Made by a program: the position numbers and the translations under genes
In this document: positions 27,359 to 36,800 of the stretch, one piece after another
Layout: the number at the start of each line of letters is the position of its first letter
Position numbering within the stretch: the first letter of the stretch is position 1
From: Chryseobacterium rhizoplanae
Lineage (GTDB): Bacteria > Bacteroidota > Bacteroidia > Flavobacteriales > Weeksellaceae
DNA: 64,000 bases
Assembly: GCF_900182655.1 (NCBI RefSeq)
Contig: NZ_FXTC01000001.1
Span: 682,001-746,000 of the forward strand
Direction: 5' to 3'
Notes under the pieces: model-generated
Databases searched by the model: none
Told to the model about the DNA's origin: nothing
Seen by the model: the letters and a program-made list of their open reading frames with translations, nothing else

Positions 27359-28507
27359 ATGGCATTTCCATTTGACACCCGTTACGCTTCGCTTGAACTT
27401 TTAATCGAAAAGGCAAAAAAAAGAATGCCCCGTTTCGCTTTCGAATATCTGGATGGCGGTTGTAATGAAAATATAAACCGGGACAGAAATACAAGCGAAC
27501 TAAGAGAAGTTCTTCTTCGCCCGCGTTACCTGAATAATTACAGTGAAACCAACATGGAGACTGAATTATTCGGAGTAAAATATTCCGCGCCTTTCGGGGT
27601 TTCTCCTGTTGGGTTACAGGGATTAATGTGGCCCAATGCACCCGAAATTTTAGCAAAAGCAGCTTTTAAGCATAATATTCCCTTCATATTAAGTACAGTG
27701 ACAACAAGCAGTCTTGAAAGAATTTCCGAATTAACAGAGGGAAAAGCCTGGTATCAGTTATACCATCCGAGAGAAGAATGGTTGCGCGACGATATTCTCG
27801 ACCGTTGTGAAGCTTCCGGATACGACGTACTCGTTATTTTAGCTGATGTTCCGACTTTTGGATACAGAGCAAAAGAAATTAGAAATGGCTTATCAATGCC
27901 ACCTCAAATTAATTTTCGGAATGTTTCGCAAGCTTTGGTCAAGCCACAATGGTGTTTAGAGATGCTGAAACACGGCGTTCCGGGTTTTGCCACGATGAAT
28001 AAGTATATGGATAAAAACATGAATGTGAAACAGCTGGGCCAGTTCATGAATGCTACATTTTCCGGCAGATTGAATTCAGACCGAATCAAGACGATCCGTG
28101 AGAAATGGAAAGGAAAATTGGTGATTAAAGGGGTGGCTTCAGACGAAGATGCGGCAGAAGCAGTTCGTTTAGGTTTTGACGGAATGATTATTTCCAATCA
28201 TGGAGGAAGGCAGCTTGATGCGGGTGAATCTACGATTGCCGTAGTGAAAGAAATCAGTGAAAAATATAAAGGTCAGATTAAAATCATGATGGACAGCGGT
28301 GTAAGAACCGGTCCGGATGTTGCCCGTGCTTTAAGTTGTGGTGCTGAATTTACCTTTATGGGAAGAACTTTCATGTATGCAGTAGGAGCTTTAGGGGACA
28401 AAGGCGGCGATCATATTATTGAAATGCTTAAAATGCAGTTCAGACAGGTGATGGAGCAGGTTTGCTGTGAAAAACCGGAAGATTTGCAAAACTTCAGAGT
28501 GAAATAA
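27359..28507 (+). CDS. FMN-dependent alpha-hydroxy-acid dehydrogenase, probable L-lactate dehydrogenase
   Basis: A 382-residue TIM-barrel flavoprotein of the LldD / glycolate oxidase family. It should oxidise L-lactate, the end product of rhamnose cleavage by the RhaEW-type enzyme, to pyruvate. Family features are an N-terminal PRFAFEYLDGGCNEN with the substrate/FMN Tyr, SPVGLQGLMWPNAPEILAKA, the active-site His in ISNHGGRQLDAGES (about residues 278-291), and the FMN phosphate site DSGVRTGPDVARAL followed by FMGRTF. The 4-nt gap to the kinase makes co-transcription near certain. Substrate specificity within the family (lactate, mandelate, glycolate) is inferred from context. Confidence 0.9.
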   Translation: MAFPFDTRYASLELLIEKAKKRMPRFAFEYLDGGCNENINRDRNTSELREVLLRPRYLNNYSETNMETELFGVKYSAPFGVSPVGLQGLMWPNAPEILAKAAFKHNIPFILSTVTTSSLERISELTEGKAWYQLYHPREEWLRDDILDRCEASGYDVLVILADVPTFGYRAKEIRNGLSMPPQINFRNVSQALVKPQWCLEMLKHGVPGFATMNKYMDKNMNVKQLGQFMNATFSGRLNSDRIKTIREKWKGKLVIKGVASDEDAAEAVRLGFDGMIISNHGGRQLDAGESTIAVVKEISEKYKGQIKIMMDSGVRTGPDVARALSCGAEFTFMGRTFMYAVGALGDKGGDHIIEMLKMQFRQVMEQVCCEKPEDLQNFRVK

Positions 28508-28543
28508 AATCTTTGCGTTAAAAACATAAACAATTTCAAAATA

Positions 28544-28572
28544 AAAATTCGCAAGACAATCTTGCGAATTTT
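28544..28572. terminator. Bidirectional terminator between convergent genes
   Basis: Perfect 13-nt arms (28544-28556 and 28560-28572; inner part TTCGCAAGA/TCTTGCGAA) with a CAA loop, flanked by A-run on one side and T-run on the other. It separates the rhamnose series from the convergent SnoaL-like gene. Confidence 0.85.
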
Positions 28573-28592
28573 GTTTATTATAATTTGAAAAT

Positions 28593-29036
28593 TTATTTCT
28601 TCTTTTCAGCCTTCACCGCCTGTCTGGCCAATAGCTTCCAGTCATTTTTCACTTTTACCCAAACCAATAAGATATCCAACGTCACATCTCCTGGTGCTTT
28701 TCCGGCATCAGCGGTCGTTGCATAAAAATGATGACGGACAATGGCTGTATTTCCTACAATATTTAGAGTTTGATTTGTAATATCAATCGTTACAAAATCA
28801 GACTTTTTGCTGACTAATTTTTCTACAAATTCCTTGGCGTCATCAATATGACCTCCTGAATGTCCATAAGTTAATTCCGGCAGGATCAAAGATTCTAAAT
28901 CAGGTTTTTCTCCGCTTATCATTGCTAATCTGAACTTTTCGGCAACAGCATTTACGGCCTCCTTATCACTTGTTTTCTGCGCTGAAACACTTACTGCCAT
29001 CATAAAACCAATGGCAAAAATTAATTTTTTAATCAT
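28593..29036 (-). CDS. Secreted SnoaL-like / NTF2-fold protein
   Basis: A 147-residue protein with an N-terminal signal peptide (GFMMAVSVSA, then Q) and a single small alpha+beta domain resembling the SnoaL-like / DUF4440 group of the NTF2 fold: helix AVNAVAEKFRLAMISGEKPDLESL, then LTYGHSGGHIDDAKEFVEKL and the strands IVRHHFYATTADAG and ILLVWVKVKNDWKLLARQAV. Proteins of this group bind small molecules or act as minor hydrolase/isomerase-like factors; the specific role is unknown. It lies alone between convergent and co-directional regulators. A LacI-type operator 66 nt upstream suggests it belongs to the sugar regulon. Confidence 0.75.
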   Translation of the reverse strand: MIKKLIFAIGFMMAVSVSAQKTSDKEAVNAVAEKFRLAMISGEKPDLESLILPELTYGHSGGHIDDAKEFVEKLVSKKSDFVTIDITNQTLNIVGNTAIVRHHFYATTADAGKAPGDVTLDILLVWVKVKNDWKLLARQAVKAEKKK

Positions 29037-29102
29037 AATTGAATAATATATTTCTTGATAGTATTTAAAAGTGTTTTTGTTCTAAATTCGAAAATATGAT
29101 TT

Positions 29103-29118
29103 ATGTAATCGATTGCAT
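29103..29118. promoter_or_regulatory. LacI-type operator near the SnoaL-like and GntR genes
   Basis: ATGTAATCGATTGCAT matches the xylB/xylA core at 15 of 16 positions and is palindromic except for one base. It lies 66 nt upstream of the SnoaL-like gene and 6 nt past the end of the GntR gene, so the SnoaL-like gene is the probable target. Confidence 0.6.
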
Positions 29119-29124
29119 GATTGT

Positions 29125-30171
29125 TTATAAAGAATCTCTTTGAATAAATTTAAAGACGTTATTCACAGATTCTTTTTTATTTTTCAGAATCATATAGGCT
29201 GCAGATTCTCCCATAGCTTTAAAATCTGTAGTAATTACCGTAATTCCCAGCAGTTCTTTAAGAGGCGTTTCGTTATAGGAAATAATTCCGATGTCTTTGC
29301 CCAACTCAAGATTTTTCTGTCTGATTTGCTTAACAAGGTTCACCAGATCCCGTTCCCGGATCGTAATGAAAATATCTTTTTCCTGCAATTCCATATCGGG
29401 ATAAATTTCATCAAGAATTTCATAATCGAGTTTAAAATCCTTACAGAATTTTTCAAAACCGCGGACAATACGGAAGGGATAGGGATGAATGGATTTGTCG
29501 GGATACACCAAAATGATCTTTTCGTATTTTTTTATTTTGTCTAAACCTTCCTCTAAAGCATTGTAAATATCATGTTCAAAATCCTGAAATATAGAGCCAT
29601 ATTCTCCTGAAATATTGGGCTTTGTATTATCTAACAACAATAATTTGTTTTTCGGGATTTGTTCAATCATATCTAAAACCTGCTGTGTTGAGCTGGTATG
29701 TTTAGACTGCTCATCACGGAAATGAGGCATGATCACGTAATAATCAAATCCGCCCAGGTTCTTTTTTAGGGAATTAATGAAAAGTGTTTCGTCACAATGG
29801 TAAATATACATTTCAACATTGCCTTTGGTACCGATTGCATTGACGAAATAATTATAAATCATCATTTTATAAGTACTCGGTTTGTTGATCAGGAAGAAAA
29901 TGTTGATCACGTCGTTTTTATTAATCCGTGAGATATAATATCCTTTTCCCTTTACAGATTCGATGATTTGTCTTTTTCGGAGTTCTTTATACGCTTTTTC
30001 TACAGTATCTCTTGAAAGAAAGCAAGACTCGCTGAGTTCGTTTATGGAAGGGATTTTTTCACCAATCTTAATCTCTCCGCTATCAATTCCATTAAGAATA
30101 GAATCCACAATCTGTTTGTATTTGGGAACTCTGGAATGCTCATTGATTATTATTTCAAATGTTTCTGCCAT
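29125..30171 (-). CDS. GntR-family regulator with sugar-binding-like C-terminal domain, probable rhamnose regulator
   Basis: A 348-residue regulator with an N-terminal winged helix-turn-helix of the GntR type (VPKYKQIVDSILNGIDSGEI, IGEKIPSINELSE, SRDTVEKAYKELRKR, SVKGKGYY; residues about 14-82) and a C-terminal periplasmic-binding-protein-like domain (about 100-345), as in sugar-responsive GntR proteins of Bacteroidota. It lies next to the rhamnose catabolic genes, convergent with them apart from the SnoaL-like gene, so L-rhamnose is the likely effector. A TTAGTATAC motif 141 nt upstream also occurs before the kinase gene and may be part of its site. Confidence 0.9.
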   Translation of the reverse strand: MAETFEIIINEHSRVPKYKQIVDSILNGIDSGEIKIGEKIPSINELSESCFLSRDTVEKAYKELRKRQIIESVKGKGYYISRINKNDVINIFFLINKPSTYKMMIYNYFVNAIGTKGNVEMYIYHCDETLFINSLKKNLGGFDYYVIMPHFRDEQSKHTSSTQQVLDMIEQIPKNKLLLLDNTKPNISGEYGSIFQDFEHDIYNALEEGLDKIKKYEKIILVYPDKSIHPYPFRIVRGFEKFCKDFKLDYEILDEIYPDMELQEKDIFITIRERDLVNLVKQIRQKNLELGKDIGIISYNETPLKELLGITVITTDFKAMGESAAYMILKNKKESVNNVFKFIQRDSL

Positions 30172-30311
30172 GATATTGGATAGGAGATGTTTATTTCAGT
30201 TTAAAGAATAATTCAAAGGTTAACGAACGGTGCAAGGCAAGTTACAAATATTTATAATATTAATTGTAATTACAATAGTTCTGCTATAAATTATAACGGA
30301 AAAATACAATT

Positions 30312-30320
30312 TTAGTATAC
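30312..30320. promoter_or_regulatory. TTAGTATAC motif upstream of the GntR gene
   Basis: The 9-nt motif is also present at 25824-25832 before the FGGY kinase, in both cases within a similar AT-rich frame (AAAG or TTTG follows). It could be a regulator half-site; two occurrences are weak support. Confidence 0.3.
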
Positions 30321-30457
30321 AAAGTTAAGCACAAATGCAAAAAGACTTAATAGTATGCCCTAATACAGAATAATATGAAAGGTATAATGAAGCTGTCTGA
30401 TTATGCTAACCCGAAGTTTATTTCCGGTAAAGCAAAACACAAAAATGGATTTGAGAA

Positions 30458-31546
30458 TTAAATTCCGGTATTTGTAATTTCAAAGACAAAAGATGTGGAA
30501 GTTTCGAACTTTCCTACCTGTGTGGCTCCGAACAGGAATTTAGGAGCTTTGCCGTCTTTGTCCATTAAAATCATGGGGCGTTCTAATCTCCCGAACCGTT
30601 TTAAATGATCAGGTGCTGCAGGCTCCTTAATATAGCTTTTCATATTAAGATAAGCGATTTTTGGTTTGGACCAGTTAAGGCCGTTCCTGGAAGTCAAATG
30701 TAAACCGTATTCATGATTAAAAAATCCCATATCACGGGCTACAATATGGAATTTTCCATTTTGCTTCCAGATAAAAGCATCTTCCAGCTGGGCATTGTCT
30801 GGCTGCAATGAAAAATCAATGACAGGATTTTCCTTTATTTTCTCGTAAGGGCCTGAAGGGTGATCAGCCTTGGCCAGTCCATATTTTCGGTTTCCTCTTA
30901 CCGGACCTTTCTGGTTTTCGTATTCTTCAGTGTTCCAGGATTTATAAAAAAGCCAGAATTTGCCGTCATTTCCTTTTATAAAAGCTGGATTTGTGGTACA
31001 ATGGTCGTCCCATGAGCCTTTTTCTCCCGGAAGCAGCAGAGGTGTTTCTGGCCTTACCCAATCTCCGTCAAGGCTTTTGGAAGTGGCAAGCCCTATTCTT
31101 TTGGTATTTGTTTTTCCGTTGTGGTTGCCCATGTAGAAAAGATAATACTCGTTTTTCACTTTGGTAATTAAAGGATTATGGCAAGTTGTGGCATCCCAGA
31201 ATTCGCCACCTCTCGGAGCAAGAATAACTTGTTTATGTTTGAATTCAGCATAGGGAGAATCGGCTTCTGCACGGCAGATTTCAGAACCGTTGAGCCAGCC
31301 GCCCATTCCTTTTTCTTTTCTCCATCTGGAATAAAAAAGATGAACCTTACCGTCTTCACCCCAAATCGGAGAATTACACCAAATGTAATAGTTCTCCAAT
31401 GAAAAGGTGCGCCCGATTGGTTTTAAGCTGAAATAAGGTTTGTCGTAAGATAAACCTGTAAAGGAAATCCCCAGAACCCCAGCTGTGATCCCAAGGGCTG
31501 AAGTCTGTAAAAATTCTCTGCGTGTAAAATGTCTGGGCTTGTCCAT
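30458..31546 (-). CDS. GH43-like five-bladed beta-propeller glycosidase with Tat-type signal
   Basis: A 362-residue predicted exported glycosidase. The N-terminus carries a twin-arginine-like signal, TRREFLQTSALGITAGVLGI (about residues 8-27). The rest shows repeated blades ending in aromatic strands: VHLFYSRW, YYLFYMGNHNG, FWLFYKSWN, FHIVARDMGFF. Candidate catalytic acids are in SWDDHCTTNPAF and LEDAFIW, similar to the Asp/Asp/Glu of GH43/GH117-type propellers. I could not assign a subfamily; arabinose- or galactose-type side chains of RG-I would be plausible targets. It follows the GH28-DUF4450-like group on the same strand but after a 181-nt spacer holding a terminator. Confidence 0.72.
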   Translation of the reverse strand: MDKPRHFTRREFLQTSALGITAGVLGISFTGLSYDKPYFSLKPIGRTFSLENYYIWCNSPIWGEDGKVHLFYSRWRKEKGMGGWLNGSEICRAEADSPYAEFKHKQVILAPRGGEFWDATTCHNPLITKVKNEYYLFYMGNHNGKTNTKRIGLATSKSLDGDWVRPETPLLLPGEKGSWDDHCTTNPAFIKGNDGKFWLFYKSWNTEEYENQKGPVRGNRKYGLAKADHPSGPYEKIKENPVIDFSLQPDNAQLEDAFIWKQNGKFHIVARDMGFFNHEYGLHLTSRNGLNWSKPKIAYLNMKSYIKEPAAPDHLKRFGRLERPMILMDKDGKAPKFLFGATQVGKFETSTSFVFEITNTGI

Positions 31547-31677
31547 CTCATCTGATTTACGGCTAATTTAGTATAAACATATAAACAGACTGTCCTGTAC
31601 TTTCGGTGAACTGTTTAATGTGAAATTATCTGCCTTTATTATTGGGTTTTGGATTTGAAAATTTAAAATAAGGACAC

Positions 31678-31703
31678 AAAAAAGCCTGCCCAAAGGCAGA
31701 CTC
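31678..31703 (-). terminator. Rho-independent terminator after the six-hairpin glycosidase gene
   Basis: On the minus strand GTCTGCC and GGCAGGC pair (one wobble) around a short loop and run into TTTTTTG. It lies 25 nt after the stop of the 712-residue protein and should end the GH28-DUF4450-glycosidase transcript. Confidence 0.75.
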
Positions 31704-31727
31704 TAACTACTACTATATGAAACTGAT

Positions 31728-33866
31728 TTAAGGCATCTTTTTAAAACCTTCCGCTTTTATTTTCCATGAGCCGTCTTTTGGAAAACCCGGAAATTCACCT
31801 TTGGAACTATCCCAGCCTTCGAGCATCATGGCAACAGCCGTTAAAACTCCTCCATTTCCGGGAAGGTAAATACGGAGACGTTTATCCTGGAAATTATGGC
31901 CGTTTTTAAGATAGGTATTAGTCTGAATATTCATGAAAAGTGCATCCAGAGCTTTATTCGGAAGCCCCAATCTTGCGGCATTCATGGCCGTCATAGGGAA
32001 GTCCCAGCCCCAGGTATGTTCCCAGTTCCATCTTTCCCAAACAATATCCAGGGTGTTTTTCATGATTTTTTTATCCAGTTTCGGAGATTCCGGAACCATT
32101 CCTAACGCCCCCAGAACAGCAGGATGATCGGTCATCCATTTTGGAAAAGTGAAAGAATCTTTTGCAGATTCGGTTGACAAATAAACGCTGTCCTGAACCG
32201 GAAGCGGGGCCAGTTTTGCAATAACCTCATCCCATTTTTTATCTCTCGGCTGTCCTAATCTTTCTTTCCATTGTTGAGCAACTTTCAGCGCCCAATCCCA
32301 ATAGGCTACTTCATAAGTCGGATTGTACGTGTCTTTTGCAGGAAAAACTTCCTGTGCCGGAATAACGCCTTTCCCGAGATTATAACGGTTTTTATCTTGA
32401 TCATAATGAGCATAATCTGCCATGAATTCAGCTGTTGCAAAAATCAGGTCTTTATATTTTTCCAAAACTTTTTTGTCCTGTTTGTCGCGGTACAGAAGTT
32501 CCGTCATATAGATGATGTGCGGCTGTTCCCAGATCAGGAATGCAGCCACAGAAGAAGGGCTTTCATTTCCATCATTATCAGACATTTTAATCCATCTTAC
32601 GCCTTTGTAGCCTTGTCTTTCTGCTAATTTTTTCGCTTTTTCAAAAGTCCTGAAATAATACTCCAATTGCTTTTCTAAAATCTCAGGTCTTCCCCATAAA
32701 GCGTAGTGAACACCATGCCACCAGTGCATTTCTGTATGTGGTTTTCCGTACCAGCTGTTGAAAGTCAATCCTGTTTCCTGTGGCGGATTGCTTCCTCCGC
32801 ACTGTACTTTGGTTAAATATTCTGACAGAACAATTCTGCGTTCCAGTTCATGCGCCCTTGGGTCTGTACTTCCTTCAAAATCAACTGCTGCACCGCTTTT
32901 CCAGAAAGATTCCCATCCTGAAGCACTTTCTTTTTCGGCATCAGCAAATAGCGTTTTCCCGCTTTTTGGATTTTTAGCTGAAAACTCAACGCTTAATTCT
33001 ATTTTTTTGTTTTTTGAAGACGGTTCGAACACAAAATAATGTTTTCCCGCTTCCCGTAATTTTCCTTCCGTAAAATAAAACCGGGTGTAATAATCTGCAC
33101 TCTGCAACTGATGATGAATGATACCCTGTGTTGATTGTGAAGAAACAATTCTTGTGGTATGATCGTTTTCATTGCCATAAAAAGCAGCATCATCCAAAAA
33201 CTGTCCGGTAGGAGAAGGGTAGCGTGCGAAAACTTTTAACCTGCTTTGAGCAATTAAATCAGATTCAATTTTAATCCCGATTTTATCAGAATTCTGAAAA
33301 GAAGCTGTCCAGACTTTTACAGGGATTCCATCCAAAGAAAATTCACTTGTTATAATTCCTGTCCAAAGATCAATTTTCTGATTAATATTGGTCAGGTCTG
33401 AAATTTTTGCTTTCTGACTATCTTTTTTAAGCAGTTCAATACCGATATTTCCTAATTGCAGACGGTGTTTATTGACCCTGAAATACTCAACGGCTCCTTT
33501 ATTTCGTTCGGGTTCTTTGAGTTGCACACTGTACATTGCTTTACGTCCTTCATTGTTGAAATCGTAGGCCTTTAATGTTTCCTCAAATTTATAATTTTTA
33601 ATATTTGGAAAGCTGTTCCAGCCCCATTCCGACTGGGTTCCCAAGGAAACTCCATTTTTGTAATATTCAGGAAATGACTGCATTCCGGTAATGTCGACCG
33701 TGTAAGCAAATTTTCCGTTTCCAACCGTTAAAGTAGATAGGGTATCCGCTTTTGTATTAACCACATTGTGACGCTGGACTACTTTTTTCCGGTCTATTTT
33801 CTGAGCAGTTAATGAAGAAAAGCCTATCAGAAAAAATCCAAGATATACTGCTAATTTTTTACTCAT
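31728..33866 (-). CDS. Secreted six-hairpin glycosidase-like protein of unknown specificity
   Basis: A 712-residue exported protein (signal peptide ending SSLTAQ). The N-terminal 300 residues look like a beta-sandwich (LTVGNGKFAYTVDITGMQSF). The remainder resembles the (alpha/alpha)6 barrel of the GH65/GH95 clan: GLTFNSWYGKPHTEMHWWHG, WIKMSDNDGNESPSS, then VAAFLIWEQPHIIYMTELLY and WNWEHTWGWDFPMTAMNAARL. Acidic residues in HTEMHW and MSDNDGNE are candidate catalytic groups. I do not recognise a numbered family. It is the third gene of a tight minus-strand operon (6 nt after the DUF4450-like gene) that starts with GH28, so it probably removes a sugar from pectic oligosaccharides. Confidence 0.65.
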   Translation of the reverse strand: MSKKLAVYLGFFLIGFSSLTAQKIDRKKVVQRHNVVNTKADTLSTLTVGNGKFAYTVDITGMQSFPEYYKNGVSLGTQSEWGWNSFPNIKNYKFEETLKAYDFNNEGRKAMYSVQLKEPERNKGAVEYFRVNKHRLQLGNIGIELLKKDSQKAKISDLTNINQKIDLWTGIITSEFSLDGIPVKVWTASFQNSDKIGIKIESDLIAQSRLKVFARYPSPTGQFLDDAAFYGNENDHTTRIVSSQSTQGIIHHQLQSADYYTRFYFTEGKLREAGKHYFVFEPSSKNKKIELSVEFSAKNPKSGKTLFADAEKESASGWESFWKSGAAVDFEGSTDPRAHELERRIVLSEYLTKVQCGGSNPPQETGLTFNSWYGKPHTEMHWWHGVHYALWGRPEILEKQLEYYFRTFEKAKKLAERQGYKGVRWIKMSDNDGNESPSSVAAFLIWEQPHIIYMTELLYRDKQDKKVLEKYKDLIFATAEFMADYAHYDQDKNRYNLGKGVIPAQEVFPAKDTYNPTYEVAYWDWALKVAQQWKERLGQPRDKKWDEVIAKLAPLPVQDSVYLSTESAKDSFTFPKWMTDHPAVLGALGMVPESPKLDKKIMKNTLDIVWERWNWEHTWGWDFPMTAMNAARLGLPNKALDALFMNIQTNTYLKNGHNFQDKRLRIYLPGNGGVLTAVAMMLEGWDSSKGEFPGFPKDGSWKIKAEGFKKMP

Positions 33867-33872
33867 ATTTTT

Positions 33873-36800
33873 TTATTTAAGAATAGTGGCACTCATCAGT
33901 CCGATAACGACATCGTTGCTCACTGCTGATAATTTTATTGATTTTAATTCTCTGTTCGGGTCAATCGGCAGATCCAGAATGGTTGCGGCACCGCCTTCAA
34001 CAGCCCGGCTGCTCACTCCTTTAATTTCTGAATATTTCGTTAAACTTCCCCCTTTGTACAATTCTCCGGTTTTCAGCTGAACCCGGTACGGAATTTTATC
34101 ATCCGGAATTTCAAAAGCAAAATTATCATCAAACAAATCCTGCTCGATAGGCCACCAGTTCACGGGATTTTTTAGTTCTAATTCTGTACCCGAACCATCT
34201 GAATATTGAACTGTAATAGTTCCGTTGGTAATTTGTGACTGCATCGGGTTGGTAGAGCCTGCCATCAGAAAATAAATTTTTCTTCCTTTTCCCGTAACAG
34301 GAATCTCAACCGATTTCGGAAAATTATCCCACTGACTTGTAAAGACAATATTTTTCTCTTCGTCATCAATTAAAAAAGGAATTCCTAAGAAATCTAGCTT
34401 CCCGTTTTTTCGATTTTTCATCAGTCCGCTGTCATCAATTTGAGTAGTGGTCAGAGGATAGCACCAGTTCCCGATTCCTTGCCACGGCAGCTGCAGGGTA
34501 GGGACATTAAGTCGTGGGGAAAGATATTTCTGATTAAAAATTCCGGTTACTCTCTCATTATATTCCGAGGCTAATGAAACAGGGGTGAACTCGCCTTTAT
34601 TTTCGATTTCCCAATCCGTTATTTCTACATTTTGTTTGATTCCATTGTATTCAAGCTGAATAAAATTGGTTCCCTTGCTTAGATCGTTTGTTGAAATTTC
34701 AATTGATGTATTTTGATTTTTTTGAATTGAAAAAGCTGTATTTAAATGATTAATACTCAATTTTCCATTGATTGTGCTGGTTGATTTAGACTGAATTTGC
34801 AGTTTTTTATTCGCCCATTTTATTTCCAAAGGAAAACGGATATCAACATTTATAGGTTGCCACCAAGTTGTTCCGCTTTGCTTGACTTGCACGAAAAAGG
34901 TTCCTTGTCTTTTTTCTTTCACCAGATCAAACTGATTCCCGTTTCGAGTTTTTATCAGTTCCTGCGGGTCATAAACCTGTTGAATCTTCTTTTTGGGATC
35001 TAAATTGAGTTGAAGTTTTTCAGAGATATAAGTGATGTAATCTGCCTTTTCCGTTTTTAATTCGTCGCCCGAATACGTAATTTCAATGGCAAATTCTTTT
35101 CCTTTTTCTGTTTCTAACTTTACAAAAGGCTGTAAAATAGAATTTGGATATATCGAAAACTTCACTTTTTTACCGTTTACGGTTACCGATCTTATTTTGG
35201 TATGACTCACAGGAAGCAAAATATCAAGCGAAACCGCATTTGCATAATTTGATTTAAACCAATAACTCGTTTTTTTGGAAGTTCTGTTAAATTTAATTTC
35301 CCAATCCGGAAGTTTCAGTTCTGAAAAATTCCAGTCTTTGGGAAACCCTGGTTTTATGCTGATTTTATTTTCTAATAGTTTAGGATATATTCCGAAAAGC
35401 CCTTCCGTTAAAGTTCTTGCAGCCACACCAATCGGGTCGGCAAAATCACGGTACAGCTCCCCACGAAAAGCATCATAGTGAGATAATTGCTCAAAATTCC
35501 CCGGACTGATTCCGTAATACATACTTTCGGCCAGATTGCCTTTCCAAAGTCGATAGGCCTCATCATTTCTTCCTGCCTGCCAATAGGCTAAAGCAGTTTG
35601 TAAATTCTCTGCCAGCGCCACATTGTTGATCGACCAATCATAAGGCTGCCAGCTGGTGGTGGAAAGTGTGTAATACTCTTTATTAATTTCCCCCTTTACT
35701 GTTATGGGAATCTTTGGAATATGATTGTTGATGTACTGCGTATTTTGATAGTCTTCAAATTCATTTAAAATATAAGCATCCGAAACATGATAAACCGACC
35801 ATATTCCGGGCTTGTCGTGAAGAATCTGATTACCCAGGGCATCTTTATATTCAGCAAAATACCCTTTATTTTTAATCCAGAGCTCGTTTTTCATAGCTTT
35901 TAAAATGGATTCAGCTTCTTTTTCGTACGGGATGGAAGCTTCACCAATGATTTTTGCCAGCTTTGCCATTTCACGGTTGGCTCTGTAATGATAGGCAGAA
36001 GTGTGAGTCACTTTTCCTCCCGAATACTGTAAAGCATCACTTGCCCAGATTGCAGCATAAGCATCATAAAGGTCGCCCCGTTTGAAATTTCGTTTTTCCC
36101 AATCCATGTGACGAACCATTACAGGCCACATTTTCTTTAAAAAGTGCACATCTCCTGTGTAGTTAAAATGAGAAAACATCTGGTCAAAGAAAACCAGATT
36201 CATATCGTAATGATGCGGTTTTGAATTGTCATTGGGATTTCTGGAAATATATCCGCTTGAGAATACCGAAGTTACCATTTTTTCTTTGTGTCTTGCCAGA
36301 TGAAAAAGCGTATCCATTTCAACGGGTGCGGAACCGGGTTCTAAAACCTGAGAATGGGAATAGCTTTCAAAATGTTCTTTTGCACGGTCGTGCCAACTGA
36401 GAACATCAGCTGCATAAGCCCCTCTCCAGGCATTTAGCCTCATTCTCCAGGCAACTGCACCATGAAGGAACGTCGGGCTTTCCCAAATACCGTCTGCGGC
36501 AATAGCGAGGGTAGCTCCGAAGCTATTTAAATCCGGATCCGGAGTTTTTAACTGAATCCGGTTGGTTAATGATAATCGGGATCGTTCGGCTTCATTGAAA
36601 ATACCCGCTAGCTGTTCTTCTGAAAAGTTTTGATCTGATTTTCCTTTTTTAATTTGGATATAAACCGGATTTTTTTGGGTTGAATATGTTGCGTAAATTA
36701 TAGGAGATTTTCCTGCTTTATTTTGTGTAAAATCAGATAGTCTTTCCAGTGTTTTTGCATCGGTTAATTGTAATGAATGGGTGTTTGAAAAACTTCCGCT

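Noticed and set aside
29140..29544. A 134-codon open frame antisense to the GntR gene
   Set aside because: It lies wholly within a well-supported gene, has no family look and follows the mirror codon pattern of the real frame.
32271..32627. A 118-codon open frame opposite the six-hairpin protein gene
   Set aside because: Antisense shadow of a clear secreted protein; rich in Phe, Ile and Cys as expected of a reversed AT-rich frame.
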